From contig WRAV01000007.1 in assembly GCA_009780025.1 (NCBI GenBank), forward strand, positions 1 to 64,000: 64,000 bases of DNA. The letters are read 5' to 3'. Source of the stretch: Oscillospiraceae bacterium. Lineage in GTDB: Bacteria > Bacillota > Clostridia > Oscillospirales > Ruminococcaceae. The translations under genes and the position numbers were made by a program. Of this stretch, positions 42,914-52,688 are shown piece after piece. Under the pieces are notes generated by a model. It was not told the DNA's origin. It did not search any database and worked only from the letters and a program-made list of their open reading frames with translations. Position 1 is the stretch's first letter. Each line of letters opens with the position of its first letter.

Positions 42914-43867
42914 TTAGGTCGTTGTGTTGCCGCGCTGGGCAGAGGCCAAGTGGTACAACCCCAAAATAACTGAGCTGTCGGGGTTTGCCGCCCGCCGGAT
43001 TTCCACATGTCCGCAGGAATCCCAAAGGCGCTCGGCTACGCCATCAGTCACAGTTGCGAAAAGCTCGCCGCTATTCATAACGCCGCCGCTTAAAATGACC
43101 AGCGCCGGGTCGTAAGCGTGTATATAGCTGACAATAGCGGCCCGCCAAACATCAATACAACGCTTGGCTATCTCTGACGCCACAGCGTCCCCGCAGCGGG
43201 ACAAGCGGAAGAGCGCTTCGTAGTTTATATCCGGCTCCTTTGCAAGGGAACTTTGCGAGTAGCCCGGGTGCTCCCGAACTATGTCTGGCAAGGCCCAGCC
43301 CCCGGTGTTGGCCTCTATGCAACCGCTATTCGGGCAGGTGCACTTGCGCCCGCCGTTGATTTCGACGCAAAAATGTCCGCCAACAACCCCGGCCTGAAAA
43401 TTAGCGCCACCCAGCAGCTTGCCGTCCAGCGCCACAGCCGTGCCGATTCCGGTGCCAAAAATCACCAGCACAACATCGGAAAAGCCCTGACCGCAGCCGT
43501 GGTGCATCTCTCCCATAAGGGCGGCTTTGCTGTCCATAGCCAGAACCATGGGCAACCCGAATGCCTCACGGCACCACGCGCCCAAGTCCATCGACTTGCT
43601 GTCCTCGTACTTCTCGTACAAAGCCAGCACTTTGCCGCGTACAGAGTCCACAACGCCCGGCATAGCGATACCGATGCTGCCGAAGGTATCAATCGGTCTG
43701 CTGCCCAGTAACCGATAGACGGCGTCTTTGGTATCGGGCAAGCGCGGCGCAAGTCCCTTATCCGAATAGGCGGGAATGCTATCGCTGGTTGTGATGACGC
43801 CATCTTCTACCAGTGCAATTTTTATGTTTGTCCCGCCAAAGTCAATGGCAATTATGTTGTTTGGCAT
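42914..43867 (-). CDS. ROK family sugar kinase or regulator-like kinase
   Basis: A 317-residue ROK protein without an N-terminal HTH, so more likely a kinase than a repressor. IAIDFGGTNIKIALV is the phosphate-binding loop, FGTGIGTAVALDG the second, and CTCPNSGCIEANTG the zinc/ROK signature. GGVVGGHF precedes it. Glucokinase or N-acetylhexosamine kinase are the likely activities; location after galU suggests supply of sugar phosphate to the polysaccharide locus. It ends the minus-strand series. Confidence 0.85.
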   Translation of the reverse strand: MPNNIIAIDFGGTNIKIALVEDGVITTSDSIPAYSDKGLAPRLPDTKDAVYRLLGSRPIDTFGSIGIAMPGVVDSVRGKVLALYEKYEDSKSMDLGAWCREAFGLPMVLAMDSKAALMGEMHHGCGQGFSDVVLVIFGTGIGTAVALDGKLLGGANFQAGVVGGHFCVEINGGRKCTCPNSGCIEANTGGWALPDIVREHPGYSQSSLAKEPDINYEALFRLSRCGDAVASEIAKRCIDVWRAAIVSYIHAYDPALVILSGGVMNSGELFATVTDGVAERLWDSCGHVEIRRAANPDSSVILGLYHLASAQRGNTTT

Positions 43868-43895
43868 TTTTTCTCCTCATATGTTCTGCCGGGAA

Positions 43896-44765
43896 TCAAA
43901 GACTGCCCATTAGGTTCTCTATGTATTTCTTAAATTCCACGCCGATTTCCGGATGTTGCAGCGCCATTTCAACATTCGCCTTCATATATCCGAGCTTATT
44001 CCCCATGTCGTAGCGCACGCCCTCGTACTCAACGCCAACCATACCCTCTGTGGTGGCGAGAATCCGCATTGCGTCTGTAAGCTGAATCTCACCGCCGGCA
44101 CCCTTTGGCGTTTTTTCCAGTATCTCAAAGATTGATGGCGGCAAAACACAGCGCCCAAGTATAGAGTAGTTTGAGAACTCTTGCCCGGCAGCGGGCTTTT
44201 CAATCATATCGGTAACGCTGTAATGGGACGCGGCAATTGGTTCAACCTTTACCGAACTGACTTTTGTAAGCATTTCTGTCGGCACCGGCTTTATGCCGGC
44301 AATGCCCTTGCCGTATTTTTCATAAGCTGCGCAGAGCTGGCCTGTGGCGGGGTTATCTCCCACGACCACATCATCGCCATAAAGCACGGCAATGGGCTGC
44401 CCGGCCGCAAATGTTTTGGCCTGCAATACCGCGTGCCCAAGACCGAGCATTTCTTTTTGGCGGAGGTAATGGATATTGGCCATGCTCGCGACCTTAACAA
44501 TGCTTTCATATTTTTCTTTATTTCCGGATTGCAGCAGATTCACCTCAAGGTCGGGTGAACGATCAAAGTGATCCTCAATAGTGGTTTTGCCACGGCTTGT
44601 GATAATTAAAATATCCTTAATCCCTGAGCGAATGACCTCATCGACAATATACTGAATGGCGGGCTTGTCCACAATCGGAAGCATTTCCTTTGGCATGGAC
44701 TTAGATATGGGAAGTACGCGCGTGCCAAGTCCCGCCGCGGTGATTACCGCTTTTGTAACTTTCAT
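43896..44765 (-). CDS. galU: UTP-glucose-1-phosphate uridylyltransferase
   Basis: A 289-residue nucleotidyltransferase. AVITAAGLGTRVLPISKSMPKEML is the nucleotide-binding start; VLYGDDVVVG, GRCVLPPSIFEIL and GGEIQLTDAM are also typical. It makes UDP-glucose for glycan synthesis. Start is 45 bases after the murJ-like stop; 28 bases before the ROK gene. Confidence 0.96.
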   Translation of the reverse strand: MKVTKAVITAAGLGTRVLPISKSMPKEMLPIVDKPAIQYIVDEVIRSGIKDILIITSRGKTTIEDHFDRSPDLEVNLLQSGNKEKYESIVKVASMANIHYLRQKEMLGLGHAVLQAKTFAAGQPIAVLYGDDVVVGDNPATGQLCAAYEKYGKGIAGIKPVPTEMLTKVSSVKVEPIAASHYSVTDMIEKPAAGQEFSNYSILGRCVLPPSIFEILEKTPKGAGGEIQLTDAMRILATTEGMVGVEYEGVRYDMGNKLGYMKANVEMALQHPEIGVEFKKYIENLMGSL

Positions 44766-44810
44766 TAAAAGATTACCCCCATTTAGTTTAGCTGTATATG
44801 AGTACTGTTT

Positions 44811-46355
44811 CTATGTAGTCTTACTTCTACGTAAAAGTTTTAGTGCGGCCGCGGCTGCGTCAAAGCCAACTCTGCTCTTCATCAAAAGCAGCAGCGCGCC
44901 ATAAACTAACGCGCCTGCCGCCACAACTGCGATACAAAGTACGGTGCTTTGCAGTGTAGGGACACTCAAAAGCGGTAACGTATGCGATAAGAGCCAAACA
45001 CATACACCCATTGCCAGCGACGCCAGAGAAATCTTTGCGAGCTCGGGCAGGTCTTTGCGCAAGCCTAGGCTGCCCAGCTTTTTGCGTAAGAACACAATAA
45101 GCAGCAGTGTAGCCAAAAAGGCCGAAAGTGAAGCTGCAAGCGCCAGGCCCTCAGCACCCAGAGGTCCAATTAGCCAAAAGTGCAGCGCTATACTGGCAAG
45201 CACTGCGGCAATAGAGATGTAGGCGGGGGCCTTTGTGCTCTGAACCGCAAAGAACCCGCGTACGATCAACGGATTTATGCCGCCTGACAGCAAAAGCATT
45301 GCGTGCATTCTAAGGATTGCGGCAGTTCGTGCGGTGTCCTCAGCGGTGAAGTGCCCGCGCTCGAACATGATGCGCACGCCTGGTTCCGCTAAGACTATAA
45401 GTCCTATGCAAAGTGGCAGCATAATAGCCGTTATATATATAATGCTGCGAGTGAGTATGCCTTTAAGTTTTGCAATATCATCACTGGCTGCGAGTTTGGA
45501 CATGTGGGGGTAGAGTACAGTAAAAAGCGCGTGCCCAAAGAGCGCGACAAACAACGCCGCAACCCGGTTTGAATAATTGAGGTACGAAATAGTCCCAACC
45601 GGCAGCGTCGCAGCGAAGTTCCTGCTTATAATCATGTTAATTTGCCCGGACGCGGTTGCGAGAAATATTGGTGCAGTGAGGATAAACACTTGCCTTAAAT
45701 CGGGTGATTGCAGGTCGAGGTATGGCCGATACGTGTATTGATGCTTTCGGTTGGCTATTGACAGCACAAGCATACTCAGTGCGCTCCCGGCGACGGGGGC
45801 AAGCGCGATTATTAAATTGCGGTCATATATCGAGCCCAATATCAAGCCGAGAATTACGGTTATATTTCTCCAAACCGGACGTATACCCGAGACAAAGAAG
45901 GCGCCTTTAATCTCAAGGTGGGCGTTGTAAACATCCATTAAGAGAATAAACACAGCCGACCAGACCATATATCGGACAAAAAATACGGCAATCTCGAATG
46001 TTTCAGGGTCCAATTGGAATGCGAAAAGGCGAACTAGTGCGCCAGGGAAAATAGTGAAAACAACAGAAAAAGCGAGACTGATAAATAATAGGCAAGTCAT
46101 TATGTTTCGGGTGAACTTGGCTGTGTCTTCTACTCGGTGATACATGGGAATAAAGCTTGCAGCCACTGCGCCGCTAATAAAAACCAATAGTGAGTCTGGT
46201 ATGGTAAATGCCAAAATAAAGGCATCGGAAACGATATCGGCGCCATAGTTGGCAGCCAGCACCATCTCGCGGACAAAGCCTGTAAGGCGGGAAAGCATTG
46301 TGCCGGTGCTGAGGATTATGACGGATTTTAGTAGGGTGTTTTTTTCAATTGGCAT
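44811..46355 (-). CDS. murJ: MurJ/MVF-family lipid-linked oligosaccharide flippase
   Basis: A 514-residue membrane protein with about 14 helices of the MOP superfamily. STGTMLSRLTGFVREMVLAANYGA is the MurJ-type start, and GGINPLIVRGFFAVQSTKAPAYISI lies in the second half. MurJ exports lipid II; in this locus, between galU and pyruvyl transferase and with no separate Wzx, the protein may instead or also flip the exopolysaccharide repeat unit. The ATG at 46355 fits family length; 46391 is the alternative. Confidence 0.88.
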   Translation of the reverse strand: MPIEKNTLLKSVIILSTGTMLSRLTGFVREMVLAANYGADIVSDAFILAFTIPDSLLVFISGAVAASFIPMYHRVEDTAKFTRNIMTCLLFISLAFSVVFTIFPGALVRLFAFQLDPETFEIAVFFVRYMVWSAVFILLMDVYNAHLEIKGAFFVSGIRPVWRNITVILGLILGSIYDRNLIIALAPVAGSALSMLVLSIANRKHQYTYRPYLDLQSPDLRQVFILTAPIFLATASGQINMIISRNFAATLPVGTISYLNYSNRVAALFVALFGHALFTVLYPHMSKLAASDDIAKLKGILTRSIIYITAIMLPLCIGLIVLAEPGVRIMFERGHFTAEDTARTAAILRMHAMLLLSGGINPLIVRGFFAVQSTKAPAYISIAAVLASIALHFWLIGPLGAEGLALAASLSAFLATLLLIVFLRKKLGSLGLRKDLPELAKISLASLAMGVCVWLLSHTLPLLSVPTLQSTVLCIAVVAAGALVYGALLLLMKSRVGFDAAAAALKLLRRSKTT

Positions 46356-46472
46356 AAGTGAGGTGTCCCTTACATATCTTAAAATTTTCAAATATCTTCG
46401 GATTAAATTCCAGCAGTTTTACTGGTTTCTATCCAAGCTATATACCCTGCGACTTATGCTATAAGAAGCGGA

Positions 46473-47354
46473 TTAACTGTATATGTCGTAAGGGAAAGAT
46501 GCCACTAATTTCTTTTTCAATAGAGATAAATCAGGAATATCGGGAGGAGTGATGTTCATTGCTTCGCGCACAGAATTTGCAATGGGAAACTCTAACCTAC
46601 CGGTGCTGAAATACCAGTCCGAGTATTTAAGATGGCTATTGCGTGGGCGCAATAATACAGATGGAATACCATAAGCCTCTGCAAGTATAATCCCGTGCAA
46701 ACTTTGAGAAATAACAACATCAACACTTAAAATGCTATCAACAAAAGATTTGTAATCTGACGTTGAAATATCTATGTGCTTGATATCTGCATATGCATCT
46801 GATTTACTCTTGATTTTAGTTATGTAGTTGTCCTTTTCATCAACTTCAGCAAAGTGAAAGACAAGCCCAAAACGGTTAGTTTTTTTTATATTTGAGGGGG
46901 TATAGATGTCTGGCATTAATATTGCAGGGTCACCATATATTTCAGGAACATTGTATCCGTAATCCATTAAAACTGCTCTGGTAATCGGACCTCTTACAGC
47001 TCTTATATCAAGCTTGCGCCTCTTCAACCTGTAAGTTAATGTTGAGCTAAGAACGCCACTTCCCCATACAGTGCAGTCTTGAATACCGGCTGTAAGCACG
47101 CTTCCAATAGCACAGAAATGCTGTGTTTTCGATGTTGGGGCATCAGGAGAAATTGCCTGCCCAGAAAGCATGTGGTTTACAACAATCGGCGAAATTTGGT
47201 CTCCGAGGTTAGGGATGTTACAATAATTTAAATTTACATGTTTATTTTTCGCACATTTTGCTTCCAATAACACGAATCGATTTCGCAGGGGAAATAAAAG
47301 CTTTATTATGAATTTTTTTGTTCCATCGCCTAATAACTTCTTTATGCGTTCCAT
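46473..47354 (-). CDS. polysaccharide pyruvyl transferase family protein
   Basis: A 293-residue protein with the family pattern: NIPNLGDQISPIVVNHML near the start, WGSGVL, IRAVRGPITRAVL, YGDPAILMPDIY and SQSLHGIILAEAYGIPSV near the end. Such enzymes add ketal-pyruvate from PEP to a sugar of the repeat unit, giving it negative charge. The gene and the next upstream one are markedly AT-rich compared with their neighbours, suggesting recent transfer. Confidence 0.88.
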   Translation of the reverse strand: MERIKKLLGDGTKKFIIKLLFPLRNRFVLLEAKCAKNKHVNLNYCNIPNLGDQISPIVVNHMLSGQAISPDAPTSKTQHFCAIGSVLTAGIQDCTVWGSGVLSSTLTYRLKRRKLDIRAVRGPITRAVLMDYGYNVPEIYGDPAILMPDIYTPSNIKKTNRFGLVFHFAEVDEKDNYITKIKSKSDAYADIKHIDISTSDYKSFVDSILSVDVVISQSLHGIILAEAYGIPSVLLRPRNSHLKYSDWYFSTGRLEFPIANSVREAMNITPPDIPDLSLLKKKLVASFPYDIYS

Positions 47355-47393
47355 AATATGACTGCCCCATTCACATCATCTTTTTTACACACT

Positions 47394-48572
47394 TTACGTG
47401 CGTGTATGCAAATATTTCGAGGTGCATGTACTTTGCTCAATCGAAGCATTTTCTGCCTTTTTGTAGTCAAAGAATAAAAACATTAGTATAGGCCATATGG
47501 TTGCTTGATGCCTTACCCAAGAACCAAAGTCTGGCTCAAACAATCCTGAACCTAATAAAAATCCTGTATATATGACTAGTGCTATCGATTGAAATTCAGA
47601 AGACTTATTTTGAAAAACACGCTTTACAGTTTTAATAAAGGCTGTTGTTATCATAATTTGATAAATAAAAAAAATCAAATAAAATCCTCTAAAATATATT
47701 CTTCCACTTATGGTTAATAATTCAATAGGAATCATCATACGAATAAGATTAATAATATAATTTATCATATACAGAAAAATATTATTGCTATTATTTGAAA
47801 CCAGGTCATTAATCATGGTAGCGGCATCCAAAGTATCCTCGCGGCGATAATTAAGGCGATTGCGCATACCAACAATTACATTGTATTCATCCGGCGCATA
47901 TAACATTATAAACAAAAGTGATATGAATACTACAAAAGCAAGGAAAAACAAATATATAGCGGCGTTTTTGACTTTAGTTTTTTTTAGATATGCAACTACT
48001 AAGCAAGCCGCTAACATATAAGCTGTAATTAATATAAAATAGACACGAAATATCAGCCCCCAACATAATAATATGCAGAGGCATAGGAGTATTTTTTTAT
48101 TATATGATAAGTTTGATTTGATAATAGAGTATATAAATAAAAACAAAGTAAACTGATAAACATCCTTGCCTAAAACAAATACAAAAGTATTTAGTAAAAC
48201 TACTGAAGCAAACACCCAAAAATAATCAAAGATTCGAGTGATTTTGAATTTGGATAAAATGATAATAAAAATAACATTGAACATAAGAGCAAATACGACA
48301 CTCCACTGCAAAAGTGATGTAAGTCCAAAGATGTTAATTGTATTAGAAAAAAATGCTGAGATCAGGTTTGAATTGGAATTTTGCAGAGTGAATGGCATGG
48401 GATTATGCATCAGATCTAATATTCTATATTGATCGATGAAAAATCTATCCGGCAATACAGCATAACGTACTATTTTTGATAATATTGCGATAATAATTAT
48501 AACCAGCGAAATAATGTGAAAATTGAAATTAGAATACGATGTGCGAACCTTTAAATATTTTCCTTGATTCAT
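47394..48572 (-). CDS. polytopic membrane protein, Wzy-like polymerase candidate
   Basis: A 392-residue protein with about ten to twelve hydrophobic helices and a longer extracytoplasmic loop (about 230-270, ending in RNRLNYRREDTLD). No catalytic motif is diagnostic; topology and location fit O-antigen/exopolysaccharide polymerases. The ATG at 48572 sits one base after the stop of the glycosyltransferase gene, showing translational coupling; frames starting at 48644 would lie inside that gene. Strongly AT-rich codon use. Confidence 0.7.
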   Translation of the reverse strand: MNQGKYLKVRTSYSNFNFHIISLVIIIIAILSKIVRYAVLPDRFFIDQYRILDLMHNPMPFTLQNSNSNLISAFFSNTINIFGLTSLLQWSVVFALMFNVIFIIILSKFKITRIFDYFWVFASVVLLNTFVFVLGKDVYQFTLFLFIYSIIKSNLSYNKKILLCLCILLCWGLIFRVYFILITAYMLAACLVVAYLKKTKVKNAAIYLFFLAFVVFISLLFIMLYAPDEYNVIVGMRNRLNYRREDTLDAATMINDLVSNNSNNIFLYMINYIINLIRMMIPIELLTISGRIYFRGFYLIFFIYQIMITTAFIKTVKRVFQNKSSEFQSIALVIYTGFLLGSGLFEPDFGSWVRHQATIWPILMFLFFDYKKAENASIEQSTCTSKYLHTRT

Positions 48573-48573
48573 A

Positions 48574-49692
48574 TCACGAGACTGTTTCCCTCTCATAAAA
48601 TAGAAGCAATATCTTTGCTTCCACCCCAATCTCAAACCCCGCATCAGTGACTTGCTTGATGCCAGATTTTCTATCGTTTGATGCTGGAGATAATATATTC
48701 TTTGACCACTTTTCTGCGGGTTGACTCAACGATATATATGAGAAGTTTTCGGTTATTTTTGCTTCTTTAGGTACCATATTAGACGCGACAACTTTTAGTC
48801 CAACAGCCTGTGCTTCGATCGCAACCATTCCAAGTCCCTCATACAAGCTTGGCAGCAAAAAAATGTCCATTGCCTGTAACAATCTATGGACATCGTTGCG
48901 CACTCCCAAAAACTTTACGCAGTTATCTAGCCCTAACCGTTTAACCTTTTCTGTTATTTCTTGCTCCAACTCGCCCTCGCCGACCAACAGCAAAACCGAA
49001 TCTGGATTGCGAAGGTGAACCTGTTCAAATATGTCAATCAAAAACGAGTGGTTTTTCTGTTTCATGAATCGTCCGACATGTCCGATTACAAGTTTATCCT
49101 TTACGCTGAGCTCTGTTTTGACATCTTCACGAATTTGCGAGTCAAACATGAACTTGGACAGATCAATAGCGTTCTTTACGAGCGTGACATTGCCGCGACT
49201 ATACAACTTATTCCCAAATAGCCAACGCCCTGCGTGTTCAGAACAAGCACAGAAATGTGTAGGGAAAATTCGAGAGAATGGCCGCAGCGTGTACTTTAGC
49301 ACATTTCTTGCGGTTTCGCCTTTCCCTGCAGTGCTGTGGCTATGAGCAATCCTGACCGGCACGCCGGCTCGCTTTGCGGCGAACAATGGAAAGATACTCA
49401 AGGTGTTGATGTGAGAATGCACTATGCGGTAGTTATTCTCGCGAAAGAGCTTGACTAACGCTTTGTGGTACGAGACCGGCTTTTGATAAGGTGGTACTTT
49501 ATGAATTCTGCCCCCTAAGCGCTTTATCTCCTCGTGCGGGACTATAGTAGAGTCTTCATCTATGATAAAATCAAACTGCACTCTTGTTTTATCAATGTGG
49601 CGGTAGTAGTTCATAACTACTGACTCCACACCACCGGACATCATTTTCCCCATTATATGAGCAACGCGGATCGGTTCGGAAACTTTAGACAA
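48574..49692 (-). CDS. glycosyltransferase family 4, EpsF-like
   Basis: A 372-residue GT-B fold enzyme. Acceptor-side motif IMGKMMSGGVESVVMNYYR at the start; HSHSTAGKGETARN in the middle; donor-side VGHVGRFMKQKNHSFLIDIF, LLVGEGELEQEI and the E-x7-E region SLYEGLGMVAIEAQAVG (about 288-304). It most likely transfers a sugar from a nucleotide donor to the lipid-linked intermediate. It is the only classical glycosyltransferase in the locus. Confidence 0.93.
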   Translation of the reverse strand: MSKVSEPIRVAHIMGKMMSGGVESVVMNYYRHIDKTRVQFDFIIDEDSTIVPHEEIKRLGGRIHKVPPYQKPVSYHKALVKLFRENNYRIVHSHINTLSIFPLFAAKRAGVPVRIAHSHSTAGKGETARNVLKYTLRPFSRIFPTHFCACSEHAGRWLFGNKLYSRGNVTLVKNAIDLSKFMFDSQIREDVKTELSVKDKLVIGHVGRFMKQKNHSFLIDIFEQVHLRNPDSVLLLVGEGELEQEITEKVKRLGLDNCVKFLGVRNDVHRLLQAMDIFLLPSLYEGLGMVAIEAQAVGLKVVASNMVPKEAKITENFSYISLSQPAEKWSKNILSPASNDRKSGIKQVTDAGFEIGVEAKILLLFYERETVS

Positions 49693-49704
49693 TTCATCCC
49701 ACCC

Positions 49705-50430
49705 CTACTTCGCGCCTAGCTGCCTGAATACAACAAGCATAGTTTTGAAAATAATCTTTATATCCAGCGGCAAGCTGCGCTCGTTTATGTATCTTATATC
49801 AGACTCTACCCACTCATCGAATGTCATATCTCTATCGGAAATTTGCCAATAGCAAGTCAATCCCTGTGTTACGCTTAGCCGCCCCATGTGGTACGGCGCG
49901 TATTGCTCAACTTCGTTGGGAAGAGGCGGGCGAGGTCCAACGATGCACATATCGCCTTTAAGGATATTAATTAGCTGAGGTAATTCATCTATACATGTTT
50001 TGCGAATAAAATTCCCAACTTTGGTTACACGGGGATCATTATGAATTTTGAAGACCGGTCCATCGCGCTCATTTAAGTCTTGCAAATCTTTAAGCCTAGC
50101 TTCCGCGTCTATAAACATGCTCCTGAACTTATACATGGTGAAGCGCTTTTCATCTTTCCCAACTCTAACTTGTTTAAAGAACACAGGCCCCTTAGAATCG
50201 AGCTTAATCATGATAGCGACAAGCAAAAAGAGAGGTGAAAGCAACACCAGCGCTATCGCGGAGCACAATATGTCCATCACTCGCTTAGCAAAATGATATG
50301 CGAACCTGTTGCTTTGTTTAGTCGCAGTTGCCGGAAAATCATATACCAATGCTGTGGTGGTTATGGGTTCTATTGAATCGCACTCTGCGCTGCTTTGCGA
50401 GAGTATCACGCGTTCCTCTATTCTATTCAT
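49705..50430 (-). CDS. undecaprenyl-phosphate sugar phosphotransferase
   Basis: A 241-residue short-form bacterial sugar transferase (WcaJ/PglC family) with one hydrophobic segment (about 52-75). Diagnostic motifs: GPVFFKQVRVGKDEKRFTMYKFRSM, DGPVFKIHNDPRVTKVGNFIRK, DELPQLINILKGDMCIVGPRP. It places the first sugar-1-phosphate on undecaprenyl phosphate. An acidic/Ser-rich N-terminus of about 45 residues precedes the membrane segment. Confidence 0.95.
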   Translation of the reverse strand: MNRIEERVILSQSSAECDSIEPITTTALVYDFPATATKQSNRFAYHFAKRVMDILCSAIALVLLSPLFLLVAIMIKLDSKGPVFFKQVRVGKDEKRFTMYKFRSMFIDAEARLKDLQDLNERDGPVFKIHNDPRVTKVGNFIRKTCIDELPQLINILKGDMCIVGPRPPLPNEVEQYAPYHMGRLSVTQGLTCYWQISDRDMTFDEWVESDIRYINERSLPLDIKIIFKTMLVVFRQLGAK

Positions 50431-50445
50431 TTTTAACTATACTCC

Positions 50446-51138
50446 TCAAATCAGGTTGTTATTAAATTCAACAAGACCTTCGAGTTCATTTTTTTTAAGC
50501 TTTGAGCGAAGCGCCTTATACGCTGTATCCATATTGGGGGTCCGGTGCAGAGTGTCGTGAGTGTCGCTGCCAAATATAATAGGGTATCCATCGTGTATTA
50601 GAGAAATTACAAATTTAGATGTGCGTCTCTTATTTAGCGCCCCACTATTTATTTGCAGCACTGCTTCTCGGACAGACAGCAGGCGGTGTATTTCATCTTT
50701 TGAATACAACTGCAAATAACGGTCTACATGCGCAAAGACCGGAACCAGACGATAGCCATACATGATGTTGTAAATTTCGGATATCATCCACTCTTTGAGC
50801 GGCGAGTAGGGCAGCTCCAGCAATATGTATTTGCTCCCCGCGAGTGCAAGTTCACGTACTTTATCGTTTTCCGATAGCCCCATTTCAATAGATACTTCCG
50901 CACCAAGCGAGACGGATATGCCTGGGGAGTTGGGTAAAGCATCAAAGGCTTTCTGCCTGTTAGTCAAGAAGGTCTCTACCGACTCCTGGTGGGCTATGAA
51001 GTGGGGGGTAGCGACCACGCGCTCGATGCCCTGCGACTTGCACATTTCCAGCATTTGCAGGCAGTCATGTGGGTACTTAGGCCCGTCATCAATATCAGGA
51101 AGAATATGAGTGTGATAATCAGTTGTTAACAAATCCAT
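50446..51138 (-). CDS. CpsB/CapC-type tyrosine-protein phosphatase
   Basis: A 230-residue PHP-domain phosphatase: DYHTHILPDIDDGP (metal-binding HxH), VVATPHF, GAEVSI, LLELPY, PVFAHVDRY and GSDTHD. It dephosphorylates the partner kinase CpsD. Start ATG at 51138, 11 bases after the cpsD stop. Confidence 0.94.
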   Translation of the reverse strand: MDLLTTDYHTHILPDIDDGPKYPHDCLQMLEMCKSQGIERVVATPHFIAHQESVETFLTNRQKAFDALPNSPGISVSLGAEVSIEMGLSENDKVRELALAGSKYILLELPYSPLKEWMISEIYNIMYGYRLVPVFAHVDRYLQLYSKDEIHRLLSVREAVLQINSGALNKRRTSKFVISLIHDGYPIIFGSDTHDTLHRTPNMDTAYKALRSKLKKNELEGLVEFNNNLI

Positions 51139-51149
51139 CACTTCTTGCT

Positions 51150-51851
51150 TTAAGAATATTTGCTGTATTTATACTTGCCGAACCTGCCTGCCTTTTCCTT
51201 TATACCGTTGACAACCAAACCCAAGATATTCGCGCCGGAAAATTCAAGACTGGAAACCGCTTTTGTCAAGTCGTTGTAGGTGCTTTGCCCATGCCGTGCC
51301 ACCACGACAACCCCGGCTGCCATATTCGAGACAACCAACGCGTCGGTGACCACGTTAATTGGTGGGGTATCAATAAAAATATACTCGTAGCGCGCACGTA
51401 GCTGATTTATCAGAAGAGACATGCGTTCGGCCCCTAAAAGCTCGGAGGGGTTTGGAGGGGTAGGGCCGGATGTTATGAGGTCAAGGTTTGGCATTACATC
51501 GTGATTAATTACCTCATCAAGATCGCTGAAGCCTGCGAGAATTGTAGAGAGTCCCTTGTTGTTGTTGATTGCAAACACCTTAAATTGGGTGGGCTTGCGC
51601 AGGTCCGCATCAATTAGAACAACTTTCGCGTCTGTCTGGGCCATTGCAATTGCAAGGTTCGCGCAGGTAGAGGACTTGCCCTCAGACGGGGATGCGCTTG
51701 ATACTACGACAGTTTTGTTTTCACCTGCAGCCAAAGTAAACAGTAAGTTGGTGCGCAATGTTTTGTATGCTTCAGCCACTTGAAACGGCATGGCGCCTAG
51801 AAGGCTTGCACTGCCATCCATGAGCTGAGAAACGTCTCTTTTATTTCGCAT
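51150..51851 (-). CDS. CpsD/CapB-type BY-kinase
   Basis: A 233-residue cytoplasmic kinase with Walker A SASPSEGKSST, Walker A' VVLIDADLRKPT and Walker B FIDTPP. The C-terminus GKYKYSKYS is the Tyr cluster that is autophosphorylated. It needs the transmembrane partner CpsC, encoded just upstream with an 11-base overlap. Confidence 0.95.
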   Translation of the reverse strand: MRNKRDVSQLMDGSASLLGAMPFQVAEAYKTLRTNLLFTLAAGENKTVVVSSASPSEGKSSTCANLAIAMAQTDAKVVLIDADLRKPTQFKVFAINNNKGLSTILAGFSDLDEVINHDVMPNLDLITSGPTPPNPSELLGAERMSLLINQLRARYEYIFIDTPPINVVTDALVVSNMAAGVVVVARHGQSTYNDLTKAVSSLEFSGANILGLVVNGIKEKAGRFGKYKYSKYS

Positions 51852-52614
51852 AACGGGCTCCCCCTTTTCGCGCCGTAGTAAAGTCGGGAATTTCCCCTAA
51901 AACCGGTATGTTGAAACGTCTCTTTAACCCCTCTTCATCCTTTATAGTATTGTCGAAAAGGTGTCTCAGCAGCACGATAACCACCGCCAAAGCTATGCCG
52001 ACGATAAGTCCGATTATACTGTTAAATAAAACCCTTGGCGAGGACTGATCGTCTGGAACTCTAGCGGTGCCAATAACCTCGACAGAACCAGCCCCCACCA
52101 CCCGAATCAGGACATCGGGGGCAATTTCTGTCATAATAGTGCATATCCTTGCGGACAATAGCGCGGACCTGGTTTGTGCCTGTATTCTCAAGACCTCGGT
52201 GTTGTTGACCGAACTCATACTGATCATTCTGCGCAGCGCGTCCGTGTCAACCCGTGTATGCCCGCTCGACCGGTTTAGGGGTACAAAATATGCAAGCCAT
52301 TCTTCGCCGAATTCCGCCAGAAGCTGGTTCCCAAGCTGATCCAGCACATAGTCGTCCTGCAATATGACAATGTAGGTGTTGACTAGTCTTTGCGCTGCGT
52401 TGATATCGGCCAAACCAATGGTTCCCATAGCCAGTGTTTCGGGCGAGTTGTTCACGTGAAGGGATATAGACGATGTGTACTGCGGCGAAACAACAAACCT
52501 GGAAACCATATAAGTAGCGGAAGACACCACAATAGCTATAAGTATGATTATCCAAGCTTTTTTAAGCAACGCTTCGAATATTTCTTTTAGGTCCAGCTCA
52601 AAATGCTCCGGCAT
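51841..52614 (-). CDS. Wzz/CpsC chain-length determinant and kinase activator
   Basis: A 257-residue protein with two membrane helices (about 17-37 and 185-207) flanking an extracytoplasmic domain; the first helix is preceded by LDLKEIFEALLKKAWII. The cytoplasmic tail after helix 2 activates CpsD. GAGGAG 6 bases upstream of the ATG. Confidence 0.93.
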   Translation of the reverse strand: MPEHFELDLKEIFEALLKKAWIIILIAIVVSSATYMVSRFVVSPQYTSSISLHVNNSPETLAMGTIGLADINAAQRLVNTYIVILQDDYVLDQLGNQLLAEFGEEWLAYFVPLNRSSGHTRVDTDALRRMISMSSVNNTEVLRIQAQTRSALLSARICTIMTEIAPDVLIRVVGAGSVEVIGTARVPDDQSSPRVLFNSIIGLIVGIALAVVIVLLRHLFDNTIKDEEGLKRRFNIPVLGEIPDFTTARKGGARYAK

Positions 52615-52688
52615 AGTTATCTCCTCTTTGTGCAGTTGATTATCGAGGATTTTTGCACCCTCGCACGCGCGGAATGTCAGCTGGTCGG

